A DNA stretch of 64,000 nucleotides from Bacteroidales bacterium (GTDB lineage: Bacteria; Bacteroidota; Bacteroidia; Bacteroidales; P3), in assembly GCA_017469625.1 (NCBI GenBank), contig JAFUGA010000063.1, positions 49,865 to 113,864 on the forward strand. The letters run 5' to 3'. The position numbers and the translations under genes were made by a program. Every line of letters starts with the position of its first letter. Position 1 is the first letter of the stretch. The notes beneath the pieces were generated by a model. It did not search any database. It saw only the letters and a program-made list of their open reading frames with translations, and was not told the origin of the DNA. Below are positions 55,918 to 64,000 of the stretch, in pieces.

Positions 55918-58305
55918 TTATACAATAAGACTTCCTATTTGAAAAACTGCAAAAGACATTATCCAAGCAAGGATTATAGTGTATGAAATGACGAACAAAG
56001 CCCATTTCCATTTGCCTGTTTCTCCTTTTATCGCTACAACACCCGGAATACATGGTACATACAAAAGCACGAACACAAGCATAGCGGCTGCACTTATAGG
56101 AGTCATATTATTTTTTACATATTTTGATATTCTCAATTCACCTTCATCGCTACTTACATCAAGTTCTGCTACCTCGCTTGCCTCTTCAGATGAAGAATAA
56201 AGCACACCCATAGTGCTGGCTACTATTTCTTTGGCAGCAACACCTGTAAGTATAGAAACACTTTGTCGCCAATCCATTCCACAAGGAGCAAGTACAGGTT
56301 CTATGGTCTTACCTAATTTTCCCATATATGAGTTTTCCATTTGTGTTTTCGGGTTTGAATAGGCATCATGATTAGGAAAATATCCCAAAGCCCATACAAT
56401 AATAGAAGCACCTAATATAACAGTACCCATTTTTTTTAGATATTGTTTTCCCTTTTCCCAAGAGTGTCTTACAACACTTTTAACCGTTGGCATACGATAA
56501 GGAGGCAATTCCATAACAAAAGGAGTACTTTCGCCTTTTACGAAGAACTTAGAAAATACTTTTGCTAAAATAACCGACATTACCATACCTAAAACATACA
56601 AACCTAAAAGAACAAATGCTGCATATTCAGAAAAGAATGCTCCTACAAGGATAAGATAAACAGGAATCCTTGCACTGCAGGACATAAGCGGTATAATAAG
56701 CATAGTAATCAAACGACTTTTTCTGTCTTCTATAGTTCTGGTAGCCATAATAGCAGGAATGTTGCAACCAAATCCCATTATCATAGGAATGAAACTTTTA
56801 CCGTGCAAACCCATGGTATGCATTATCTTGTCCATAATAAAAGCCGTCCTTGCCATATAGCCACTATCTTCCATAAAAGAGATAAAAAGATAAAGTATAA
56901 GTATGTTTGGCAAGAATACTATTACACTTCCTACTCCTCCTATTATACCATCTACCATAAGACTTTTAAGAGGACCTTCCTGCATATTGTTTCCTATTAC
57001 GTCTCCTAACCAAGCAAACAAGGAATCTATCCAATCCATAGGATATTGTCCTATAGCAAATGTAGCATAAAAAGTAATGAACATAAACAACAAGAAAACA
57101 GGATAACCCAAATATTTATGTGTAACTATAGAATCTATAGCGTCTGTAAGTTGGTTTGCTTTGTGTTCGTTGTTTTTTTGATAAACTTCTCTTAAAGCAC
57201 CTCTTATAAAACTATATTTTGCATCGGTTATAGAGGCTTCTATATCTGTTTTGTTTTTCTTAAACCAAGAATTCTTTATCTCATTTCTTGTTTTAAGTAT
57301 TTCTGCTCCCTTGTCATTATTCTTTATAATAGACTCTATCTGAGTATCGTTTTCCAAAAGTTTTATACTCAAAAATCTTGTGGACATCTTATCATACAAA
57401 CCTGCTTGATAGATTTTGTCCCTCAAAGTCTTTATTTGCTCTTCTATCTCTAAGCCATGATTTATATGAATATGATGAGAAACATTATCTTTTCCCTCAT
57501 AAACATCTATTATTCTTTGGAAAAGATTATTTATTCCTTCACCTGTTCTACCCACAGTAGGCACAATAGGTACTCCTATCAAGTTTCCAAGAGTGTTATA
57601 GTCCAATTTATCTCCGCTGGAACGCAATTCGTCAAACATATTCATTGCTATAACGCAACGAATATCCATATCTATTATTTGGGTAGTAAGATATAGGTTT
57701 CTTTCTATATTGGAAGAATCTACTACATTAAGAATAATATCCGGTGATTTCTCAGTAAGGTGTTTTCTTACGTAAAGTTCTTCTGGTGAATATGCACTCA
57801 AAGAATATGTTCCTGGTAAATCGGTAAGGTTAAACTTATAACCATTGAACTTGAACGTTCCTACCTTTTCATCTACCGTTACTCCACTGTAGTTTCCTAC
57901 TCTTTCATGTGCGTGAGCTGCTACATTGAAAATAGAAGTCTTGCCACAGTTTGGATTACCTACTAAAGCAACGTTTATAGTTTTGCTTTTTATTTCTACC
58001 AATTCTTTAACACTCTGAGTAAAATCTCCTTCTTCTATAGGTGAAACTAAATTACGGTCTTCTTTCCATAGAGTTGCTTCTTGTTTTGTAACAACTTCTA
58101 TCCTTGCTGCGTCTTCTCTTCTAAGGGAAACTTCAAAATTCATTATCCTATACTTAATAGGGTCTTTCAAAGGAGCATTAAGAATGGACTCAACTTCTAT
58201 TCCTTTTATGAATCCCATCTCAATGATTCTTTTTCTAAAAGCACCGTGTCCCGATACCTTTGCTATAACAGCCTTTCCCCCTGTATGTAATTCGGATAAT
58301 ATCAT
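55918..58305 (-). CDS. feoB: FeoA-FeoB fusion, ferrous iron transporter
   Basis: The start is set at the ATG at 58305 (MILSELHTGGKAVIAKVSGHGAF). An upstream in-frame ATG at 58383 would add 26 residues unrelated to the family. The 795-residue protein begins with a FeoA SH3-like domain (1 to about 72: KRIIEMGFIKGIEV). The FeoB G-domain follows: G1 VALVGNPNCGKTSIFN, G3 LTDLPGTYSLSAYSPEE and G4 VIAMNMFDEL. Transport helices then have FLPNILILYLFISFMEDSGYMARTAFIMDK with GFGCNIPAI, and STMGVLYS at the second Gate motif. It imports Fe2+ across the inner membrane. It is divergent from the hemerythrin-LuxR regulator. Confidence 0.95.
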   Translation of the reverse strand: MILSELHTGGKAVIAKVSGHGAFRKRIIEMGFIKGIEVESILNAPLKDPIKYRIMNFEVSLRREDAARIEVVTKQEATLWKEDRNLVSPIEEGDFTQSVKELVEIKSKTINVALVGNPNCGKTSIFNVAAHAHERVGNYSGVTVDEKVGTFKFNGYKFNLTDLPGTYSLSAYSPEELYVRKHLTEKSPDIILNVVDSSNIERNLYLTTQIIDMDIRCVIAMNMFDELRSSGDKLDYNTLGNLIGVPIVPTVGRTGEGINNLFQRIIDVYEGKDNVSHHIHINHGLEIEEQIKTLRDKIYQAGLYDKMSTRFLSIKLLENDTQIESIIKNNDKGAEILKTRNEIKNSWFKKNKTDIEASITDAKYSFIRGALREVYQKNNEHKANQLTDAIDSIVTHKYLGYPVFLLFMFITFYATFAIGQYPMDWIDSLFAWLGDVIGNNMQEGPLKSLMVDGIIGGVGSVIVFLPNILILYLFISFMEDSGYMARTAFIMDKIMHTMGLHGKSFIPMIMGFGCNIPAIMATRTIEDRKSRLITMLIIPLMSCSARIPVYLILVGAFFSEYAAFVLLGLYVLGMVMSVILAKVFSKFFVKGESTPFVMELPPYRMPTVKSVVRHSWEKGKQYLKKMGTVILGASIIVWALGYFPNHDAYSNPKTQMENSYMGKLGKTIEPVLAPCGMDWRQSVSILTGVAAKEIVASTMGVLYSSSEEASEVAELDVSSDEGELRISKYVKNNMTPISAAAMLVFVLLYVPCIPGVVAIKGETGKWKWALFVISYTIILAWIMSFAVFQIGSLIV

Positions 58306-58325
58306 ATTATTTTTAATTCGTTTTG

Positions 58326-58333
58326 CAAAATTA
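58326..58333 (-). promoter_or_regulatory. Candidate -7 box TAATTTTG for feoAB
   Basis: On the minus strand, TAATTTTG followed by C, 20 nt before the ATG at 58305. No -33 TTTG at normal spacing, so activation by a regulator is plausible. Confidence 0.5.
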
Positions 58334-58388
58334 TACCACTTTTTTAACATAGACAATACTCTATAATAATGAAATTTGTTCAATCAAA

Positions 58389-58408
58389 AATACTCACATC
58401 TGAGTATT
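58389..58408. promoter_or_regulatory. Palindrome between feoAB and its divergent regulator, candidate operator
   Basis: AATACTCA (58389-58396), 4-nt spacer, TGAGTATT (58401-58408), a perfect inverted repeat. It lies 19 nt upstream of the -33 box of the regulator gene and about 55 nt upstream of the feoAB -7 box, suited to bind a dimer acting on both. Confidence 0.6.
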
Positions 58409-58427
58409 TGGAAAGTATTTTTTGTAG

Positions 58428-58457
58428 TTTGAATGTGAAAAAAATGCTTTATCTTTG
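58428..58457 (+). promoter_or_regulatory. Promoter TTTG-N18-TATCTTTG for the hemerythrin-LuxR gene
   Basis: TTTG 58428-58431 and TATCTTTG 58450-58457, spacer 18 nt, followed by GC, 21 nt before the ATG at 58479. Confidence 0.7.
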
Positions 58458-58478
58458 CAAAAATTTAATTGAGATACT

Positions 58479-59420
58479 ATGATAGATAAATATGTAAAAG
58501 AGGATAAACTTTATGAAATGGTTTGCAGCGATTATAGTTTGTTGCAAGTTATGGCAAGGTTTTCTCTTCCTTTAGGTTTTGGAGATAAAACTATAGAGCA
58601 GGTTTGCGAAGAAAACAACGTGGATTGCGAAACTTTTCTTGCAGTTGTCAATTTCTCTAAAGACACTACAAGCACTTTAAACACTACCTACCACATCAAC
58701 ATAAAAACATTAAGTGAGTATTTGCATAAAGCACATTCCTATTATTTAGATTTTCTTTTGCCATTCATAAGAAGAAAACTTATAGAAGCATTAGGTTTTT
58801 CTACCAATAATGATATTTCATTCCTTATAATAAAGTTTTACGATGAGTACTGCACAGAATTAAGAAAGCATATGAATAAAGAGGAAGAGAATGTTTTTCC
58901 TTATGTAGATGCTTTGCTCATGGGAAAAAAGATAAAGCCAATATCGTTTGAAATGAGTGTTATTCACAGAAGCCCACAAGAGCAAAAGTTGGGCGAATTG
59001 AAAAACATAATGATAAAATACTACGATTCAGATAGTACAAACAATATGATAAACTCGGTTCTCTATGATATATTTATATTTGAAGAGGATTTAATCAAAC
59101 ATTGTGCTTTAGAAAAATACGTATTTATTCCAGAGGTAAAAAAGTTGGAAGAAAGAATAAAAAACGGTGAAAAATTAGGATTTGAAACCGAAGAAGAAGT
59201 TTTTTCAGAACAACTTACAGAAAGAGAAAAAGAACTTATAACATACGTAGTAAAAGGTTTGACAAATAAGGAAATAGCAGATAAACTGTTTATTTCTGTC
59301 AATACGGTTACAACTCATAGACGCAACATAGCAAAGAAACTTGATATTCATTCACCTTCTGGTCTTACTATATACGCTATAGTAAATAAATTGGTAGATA
59401 TAAAAGATATAAAACAATAA
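58479..59420 (+). CDS. Hemerythrin/RIC-like diiron domain fused to a LuxR-type DNA-binding domain
   Basis: 313 residues. The N-terminus (about 10-58, YSLLQVMARFSLPLGFGDKTIEQVCEENNVD) resembles the ScdA/YtfE N-terminal domain but lacks its paired Cys. A hemerythrin-like bundle follows (about 78-225) with candidate iron ligands H83 or H86, H131 and E135 (HMNKE), H163, and H208 and E212 (HCALE). That order and spacing mirror the ligands of E. coli YtfE. The C-terminal LuxR HTH (about 246-305) has LTEREKELITYVVKGLTNKEIADKLFISVNTVTTHRRNIAKKL. It is probably a regulator that senses iron, oxygen or NO through the diiron site. It diverges from feoAB, its likely target. Confidence 0.87.
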   Translation: MIDKYVKEDKLYEMVCSDYSLLQVMARFSLPLGFGDKTIEQVCEENNVDCETFLAVVNFSKDTTSTLNTTYHINIKTLSEYLHKAHSYYLDFLLPFIRRKLIEALGFSTNNDISFLIIKFYDEYCTELRKHMNKEEENVFPYVDALLMGKKIKPISFEMSVIHRSPQEQKLGELKNIMIKYYDSDSTNNMINSVLYDIFIFEEDLIKHCALEKYVFIPEVKKLEERIKNGEKLGFETEEEVFSEQLTEREKELITYVVKGLTNKEIADKLFISVNTVTTHRRNIAKKLDIHSPSGLTIYAIVNKLVDIKDIKQ

Positions 59421-59573
59421 CAAAACCTTGTTTCTATACATTATTATATATAGAAAATATATTTTGGCACAAAAATTGAGTTTTCACAAAAGAATAAGAG
59501 AATAAAAAGTAAAAACATAAAACAATTTAAAATCCGATGGGCTTAATGGAATATAACTAAGCACTTGTAAAAG

Positions 59574-60143
59574 ATGAAAAAAATATTTCTAACTATGGTT
59601 GCGTTGGTTCTTATGGGAACAACTGCAATGGCACAAAGAAGTTATTTTGATGTTAATTTCGGTTATTCACAAGATAACACTTATGATTCAGACCTTGATT
59701 TTCAAATCAAAAATCTTTCTGTAGGATACAACATGCTTATAGCCGAAGACCTTTATTTGGGAGGTACATTAGGTTATTCTATTCTTAATGCAGACAATTC
59801 AAACTACGAAGTTAATCTATTTACACTTACACCAAGATTAACTTATCAAATGCAGTTGGGTAGCAATTTCTATTGGACACCTAATCTTTATGTTACTTTG
59901 GGTTATGGTTCAAAGGATTTGGATTTAGGTGTAGGAAAATATAATCATTACAATGTACGTGCAGGACTGAATATTCTTTCTTTTGATTACAGAATAAACA
60001 ATATGTTTGCTGTAAATCTTAATGTACTTACTCCATATTACAATTATATGAAAGTATCTTACTCAGAGAATGATAACTTAAGCTATAATTATAACGGACT
60101 TGTATATTTGGGAGCATCTATAGGACTAAAGATTTCTTTATAA
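59574..60143 (+). CDS. Small outer-membrane beta-barrel protein
   Basis: 189 residues with signal peptide MKKIFLTMVALVLMGTTAMAQ. The mature part is alternating beta-strands with aromatic girdle residues: SYFDVNFGYSQDN, LSVGYNMLIAEDLYLGGTLGYSIL, LFTLTPRLTYQMQLGSNFYWTPNLYVTLGYGS, NVRAGLNILSFDYRINNMFAVNLNVL. It ends in LVYLGASIGLKISL, an aromatic-spaced terminal strand as needed for BAM insertion. It fits an eight-stranded porin-like barrel. Function unknown. It is preceded by 150 nt without a clear promoter consensus. Confidence 0.8.
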   Translation: MKKIFLTMVALVLMGTTAMAQRSYFDVNFGYSQDNTYDSDLDFQIKNLSVGYNMLIAEDLYLGGTLGYSILNADNSNYEVNLFTLTPRLTYQMQLGSNFYWTPNLYVTLGYGSKDLDLGVGKYNHYNVRAGLNILSFDYRINNMFAVNLNVLTPYYNYMKVSYSENDNLSYNYNGLVYLGASIGLKISL

Positions 60144-60285
60144 TATAGTTTTCTCTTATAACTCTTTGGTTGCAAGTGTATAAAACCTTTTATTCTTTTG
60201 GTCATAAATTATGTTCAAATCAGCATAAAAAAGACTGTGAAACGAGAAAAAACAATTTTTTTCTTTTCATTTAGAAAAAAATACT

Positions 60286-60293
60286 TATATTTG
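60286..60293 (+). promoter_or_regulatory. Candidate -7 box TATATTTG for the T9SS gene at 60354
   Basis: TAnnTTTG match followed by CAAC, 60 nt before the ATG. No TTTG -33 box at the usual distance. Confidence 0.5.
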
Positions 60294-60353
60294 CAACTTG
60301 AAAAATAAGAAAAAAGAAAATAAAATAAACACAAATTAAAAAAAAACACAAAA

Positions 60354-62657
60354 ATGAAAAAAACATTATTAGCAATTGCTTTGTTTATGGCTTCAACTTG
60401 TGCTTTTGCTCAAGTAAATAATGTAGCCAATAACAAAGATATTGATGTTGCACCGATGAAAATAATGAAGAACGGTGCTCAAAAAGTAGCAGGAGCAAAA
60501 GATTCCAGAATTGCTAAATCTGTAAAGGCAGCACCAGAAGGAGCAATTGACCTTATAGATTTTTCTGACGCTTCTACATATGAGTTTGGTACTATGGCAA
60601 ACCATACTGCTACAGACTGGCATTGGGTTTTGCAGCCAGATACTAACTCTATACCAGAAGAAACTTATTATTTCTTTGTAACATTTATGCAAATGACAAA
60701 TAGTGTTGCATGGAAAAATACTTGGTTTTGCTCCTACGATCAAGTAGGTTTATCTGCAGAGAATGGTTTAGCATTGATATGCCCTTTAGGTGCTCAAGAC
60801 AATGCACAAAACACAACTTTCAATGCTTGGATAAAAGCAACAACCCCTGTTTCTACATATGGAATGGCTGGAATAGATATTAACTTTGGTGAATACACAC
60901 AACGTTTCAATCAAGATAGATATTTCATTGATTGGAGCCACGATGCAAACTTCACAACTTATGACTCTATAGAGTTCCACACAAGAAATATTCAGTTAGG
61001 TACTAACGAAATATCTCGTGCTTGGACTACAGTTCATATTCCTAACGGAACAACTATCCCTGTTATTTCTACAACTCCTAACGAAATGACTTATTTCCGT
61101 ATTCGTTACTATTCTCCAGCACAAGACATGACAAATGGTTATTTCTGGATGATAGACAATATTTCTTATTCAGAAACTCCAGCAACAAGACTTGTATCTT
61201 ATGGAGATGCTGCATCAGAATATGTAAATGCATACAGTATGATACCTGCTGGTCTAACACCAGACGAATTCTACAGACAAAGAATAGTTGCTAACACAGG
61301 TGTAGATTCATTAGCAAACATAACATTGGTTTCTGAATTCCAAGCGGTATCTCGTAACGAAGATAATACATCATATGTTTATACATTGAAAGGACAGAGC
61401 GAAACTCCAGACACAGCAAAATTGTTTTTAAGCCAATATCCATATCTAGGTTCTTTTCTTCAAGGTGGAGATACTCTAAGAGTTTATAGACAGGAATACA
61501 ATCTATCAGCATATTCTGCTCCTCAGTATGTAGATGCAGAAGAAGCTACATATCTTGTAAGAACTTATATGACTTATGTAGATGCAGTAACACAAGAGCA
61601 AAATAGCATAGAAGTAGATACTATTGACTACGTAGTAGAAGGTGAATCTGTTACTATACCTAACCACTATCGTTGGGGTAGAGATATGAATGCTTTGGTT
61701 AATTTTGCAGGTGGATATACTTGTGGTATTAATGAGCAAGGTTATACAACAAGTAAAGCAAATTATAGAACTGCTGGTTATAAAGTATGTGTTGGTTACA
61801 CAGCTGGAGAATTAGAAACTCCTATGTATGCACGTGGTGTAGAACTTGTTCCTGCTATGGACTCATGTCGTAACAATCCTGTTATCAAGGCTTCTTTGAT
61901 GGTATCAAATCCAGAAGCACAGACCTACGATGAATTTGTTACTACAGCAGTTGATGAAGATGGTAATGCAGTAGAATCATTTGACTTCACAGTTACTGAT
62001 GCTTATTTGAATAATTCTGCAACTCCAGGAGAAGGTGAAGCTATGTATGAAACAGAAAGACAATTAAATAATGGTGGAACATCAAGAGCATACAATAAAA
62101 TATACCTTGAATACACTTATGGTGCTACTCCTATAGAAGCAGGTAAAACTTATTATGCTTGCTACGAATTGGTAGAAAATGGACGTTTCTTAGTAGGTCA
62201 AGATTATTCTCGTTGGGATAGATTTAGCACAGGTTCTAATTTGAACTTATTAGTATTCAACCCTGGTCAGAGTACTAACTATACATACAGTTGGGGTGGT
62301 AGTTATATGTCAGCATCTATTTCAGAATATTGTGCTCCTATGATTCGTTTGATAATTTCTCCTGAAGCAGCTTCCATAAAAGATGCTAATAAAGAAAATT
62401 CTTCTATCAACATTTATCCAAACCCTGCAACTTCTCAAGTAAGTGTAAGTTACGTACTTGCTCAAAGAGGTGAAGCTACTATCACAGTTACAGACCTTAT
62501 GGGAAGAGTTGTTTATACAAGACCTGAAGGTATGAAAGAAGCAGGTATTGCTAACATAGCAGATATAAACGTTGCTGGATTAGAAAACGGAACATATTTC
62601 TGTACTTTGAATGTTAATGGTACTGCTACTACAACTAAATTGGTTGTAAATAAATAG
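60354..62657 (+). CDS. Secreted T9SS cargo protein with jelly-roll domain
   Basis: 767 residues with signal peptide MKKTLLAIALFMASTCAFAQ. Residues about 60-280 have the build of cleaved-adhesin/jelly-roll modules seen in T9SS proteins: IDLIDFSDASTYEFGTMANHTATDWHWVLQ and MTYFRIRYYSPAQDMTNGYFWMIDNISYSE, the latter a typical last strand. Further beta-rich repeats follow. The C-terminal sorting domain has SSINIYPNPATSQVSVSYV, ITVTDLMGRVVY and LENGTYFCTLNVNGTATTTKLVV. It should be exported by the type IX system and anchored or released at the surface. I do not recognise an enzyme domain. Confidence 0.88.
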   Translation: MKKTLLAIALFMASTCAFAQVNNVANNKDIDVAPMKIMKNGAQKVAGAKDSRIAKSVKAAPEGAIDLIDFSDASTYEFGTMANHTATDWHWVLQPDTNSIPEETYYFFVTFMQMTNSVAWKNTWFCSYDQVGLSAENGLALICPLGAQDNAQNTTFNAWIKATTPVSTYGMAGIDINFGEYTQRFNQDRYFIDWSHDANFTTYDSIEFHTRNIQLGTNEISRAWTTVHIPNGTTIPVISTTPNEMTYFRIRYYSPAQDMTNGYFWMIDNISYSETPATRLVSYGDAASEYVNAYSMIPAGLTPDEFYRQRIVANTGVDSLANITLVSEFQAVSRNEDNTSYVYTLKGQSETPDTAKLFLSQYPYLGSFLQGGDTLRVYRQEYNLSAYSAPQYVDAEEATYLVRTYMTYVDAVTQEQNSIEVDTIDYVVEGESVTIPNHYRWGRDMNALVNFAGGYTCGINEQGYTTSKANYRTAGYKVCVGYTAGELETPMYARGVELVPAMDSCRNNPVIKASLMVSNPEAQTYDEFVTTAVDEDGNAVESFDFTVTDAYLNNSATPGEGEAMYETERQLNNGGTSRAYNKIYLEYTYGATPIEAGKTYYACYELVENGRFLVGQDYSRWDRFSTGSNLNLLVFNPGQSTNYTYSWGGSYMSASISEYCAPMIRLIISPEAASIKDANKENSSINIYPNPATSQVSVSYVLAQRGEATITVTDLMGRVVYTRPEGMKEAGIANIADINVAGLENGTYFCTLNVNGTATTTKLVVNK

Positions 62658-62681
62658 TAGATTTTTAAAGAAATTTTTTAT

Positions 62682-62717
62682 AAGGGTGTAACACAAGGGT
62701 TACACCCTTTTTTTTTG
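62682..62717 (+). terminator. Strong intrinsic terminator after the T9SS gene
   Basis: AAGGGTGTAAC (62682) pairs perfectly with GTTACACCCTT (62699) over a 6-nt loop, followed by T residues to 62716. Confidence 0.92.
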
Positions 62718-62740
62718 TTATTCAATTGTCTTATAAGATT

Positions 62741-62772
62741 TTTGCAGGGTATAATCTTTTTTTGTACTTTTG
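62741..62772 (+). promoter_or_regulatory. Promoter TTTG-N20-TACTTTTG directly before array J
   Basis: TTTG 62741-62744 and TACTTTTG 62765-62772 with a 20-nt spacer. Transcription would begin at or just before the first 21-nt unit, so the whole array is expected in the RNA leading to the M6-type gene. Confidence 0.65.
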
Positions 62773-62780
62773 CATTTTAG

Positions 62781-63053
62781 TTTTAGAATAGTGAAACTTT
62801 GTTTCAGAATTCTAAAACAAAGTTCTACGAAATTAAAACAAAGTTTTAGAAAATTCTTTCTTTGTTTTATGATAGTAGAACTTCGTTCTGTGAAAATAAA
62901 ACCTTATTCTACAAAAATAAAACAAAGTTTTAGAAAATTCTTTCTTTGTTTTACGATAGTAGAACTTCGTTCTGTGAAAATAAAACTTTATTCTATAGGC
63001 ATAGAATTTGATTATAGAAAAATAAAACTTTGTTTTCAAAAGGTAGAACAAAA
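62781..63053. repeat. 21-nt intergenic array J (13 units, with an 84-nt higher-order repeat)
   Basis: Thirteen exact units (273 nt). Units 4-6 (62844-62906) recur as units 8-10 (62928-62990) with 61 of 63 positions identical, showing block duplication of four units. Endings include CTTTCTTTG, AGAACTTCG, AAAACAAAG and AAAACTTTA. The gap 63054-63304 after it is AT-rich and holds only a G5 run at 63166. Confidence 0.9.
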
Positions 63054-63304
63054 GGAATTTGTTTTAAAGTGAAAAGAATGTTAAATAGAAAGAAAAATGT
63101 TAAAAAATGAACTATAAACTACAAATAGGTTTATACAAATATAAGAAAAAAGAGTAAAGATATATGGGGGTAAATAATTGATTATAAAAGAGAAATATAT
63201 AATTTTAGAACTATAAAATAAAAGAATAGAAAATTAAATAAATTATTATAAAAAACAGAAATTTTAATATAAAAGAACAAAAATTTATAAACACATAAAA
63301 ACTT

Positions 63305-64000
63305 ATGAAACGCTTTTATTACAGATTAGTTATAGTACTTGTACTTATAGGTTGGGTAACAAATCTTTTTGCTGTGCCAGCCGAAAACGTGCTTATGACA
63401 CGAATACAGAAAGATAGACGTATTTTGGATTTTTATCTTATAGGCGATGAATGGCTATCTTTCGCAAGGACTATAGATGGTTACACTCTATTACCACAAG
63501 AGGACGGAGATTATTATTATGCCATTTTGGACAAAGAAAACAATATGGTAGTTTCTAACGTTTTGGCTTGCAACCCTGCACAGAGAACCCAAGAAGAAAA
63601 TGCTTTTCTTTCTTCTGTAGAAAAGAATCTCAATTTTTCTGCTTCACAACGGCAGAACAGAAGACCACAGTACAAAATCTTGGACTCCAACTATCCTACT
63701 ACAGGTGATAATCCTCTTTTGGTCATTTTGGTGGGTTTTCAGGATAGACCATTTACTTTCACTCAGGCAGACTTTCAGAGCATGGTAGCCGATAGTGGTT
63801 ACACCAACAACGGAGCAACGGGTAGTGTAAGAGAGTATTATTACGATAATTCTTTTGGTCAACTTAGGCTTATTCCTACCGTGGTAGGCCCTTTTATGCT
63901 TTCTCACGATATGGCTTACTATGGAGCCACAGGACCTTCATTTTCAGATATTAGACCCAAGGATATGATTTCCGAGGCTTGTGCTTTGGCGGATTCTTTG
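63305..64000 (+). CDS. M6-family metalloprotease-like secreted protein, N-terminal part (runs off the window)
   Basis: 232 codons are open to the window end. The signal peptide MKRFYYRLVIVLVLIGWVTNLFA is followed by a prodomain-like beta region (DRRILDFYLIGDEWLSFARTIDGYTLLPQEDGDYYYAI). NPLLVILVGFQDRPFTFTQADFQSMV and GATGSVREYYYDNSFGQLRLIPTVVGPF follow. These last two segments are the conserved lead-in to the catalytic domain of immune-inhibitor-A type M6 proteases. The zinc motif HExxH would lie beyond position 64000 and is not visible, so activity cannot be judged. A T9SS sorting domain at the missing C-terminus is likely but unseen. Confidence 0.8.
   Translation, partial: MKRFYYRLVIVLVLIGWVTNLFAVPAENVLMTRIQKDRRILDFYLIGDEWLSFARTIDGYTLLPQEDGDYYYAILDKENNMVVSNVLACNPAQRTQEENAFLSSVEKNLNFSASQRQNRRPQYKILDSNYPTTGDNPLLVILVGFQDRPFTFTQADFQSMVADSGYTNNGATGSVREYYYDNSFGQLRLIPTVVGPFMLSHDMAYYGATGPSFSDIRPKDMISEACALADSL

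Noticed and set aside
62770..63072. 100-codon plus-strand ORF and an opposing 72-codon ORF with Lys/Phe-rich repeats
   Set aside because: Both are array J translated. Open on both strands, no homology pattern beyond the 21-nt period, and the array is of a family that is intergenic elsewhere.

Overview
This window comes from an AT-rich member of the Bacteroidetes, most likely an anaerobic host-associated Bacteroidales. Three things point there. Secreted proteins carry C-terminal type IX secretion (T9SS) sorting domains. Promoters fit the Bacteroidetes pattern TTTG-N19/20-TAnnTTTG. The gene blocks are typical of the phylum: guaB followed by two parvulins and MoxR, lptD divergent from amidase and mlaD, and a FeoA-FeoB fusion with a small Cys-rich partner. 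No rRNA, tRNA, insertion sequence or CRISPR array was seen.

Layout. 1-8383: end of a MATE exporter, a DUF3737 protein, a PatB-like C-S lyase, then ileS, a type I asparaginase and a heptose-7-phosphate kinase. 8822-13609: a large BspA-like leucine-rich-repeat T9SS protein whose reading frame crosses a run of nine G. 14004-21135: guaB, two parvulin chaperones, a MoxR ATPase and a secreted protein. 21269-26719: an accessory island with a leader ORF ending in a second G9 run, a terminator, a SIR2-like/TIR protein, and a STAND NTPase with membrane segments and leucine-rich repeats. This is the best candidate for a little-described immune system. 26920-36662 (minus strand): a small secreted protein, indolepyruvate oxidoreductase iorB/iorA, a BtuFDC-like ABC importer, a HAD phosphatase and lptD. 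36745-41060: amidase, mlaD, lepA. 41151-45033: a structured intergenic element followed by a type III restriction-modification pair. 45105-49933: a glycosyltransferase, a conserved hypothetical and a fibronectin-type T9SS protein. 50135-54775: citX, a citC-citG fusion and aconitase. 55750-59420: the feo iron-uptake locus and a divergent hemerythrin-LuxR regulator. 59574-64000: an outer-membrane barrel, another T9SS protein and the start of an M6-type metalloprotease.

The most striking non-coding signal is a family of intergenic arrays built from exact 21-nt units. I count about 84 units at ten loci, each unit a 12-nt variable half plus a 9-nt half such as AAAACAAAG. They lie next to the 3' ends of genes, several form long inverted repeats, and because 21 nt is seven codons they create false heptad-repeat ORFs on both strands. 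A separate 37-nt element, 35/37 identical, sits upstream of two unrelated secreted-protein genes. A degenerate repeat of about 85 bp fills the gap before the feo locus. All functional calls are from reading the sequence and family knowledge; no database search was run.
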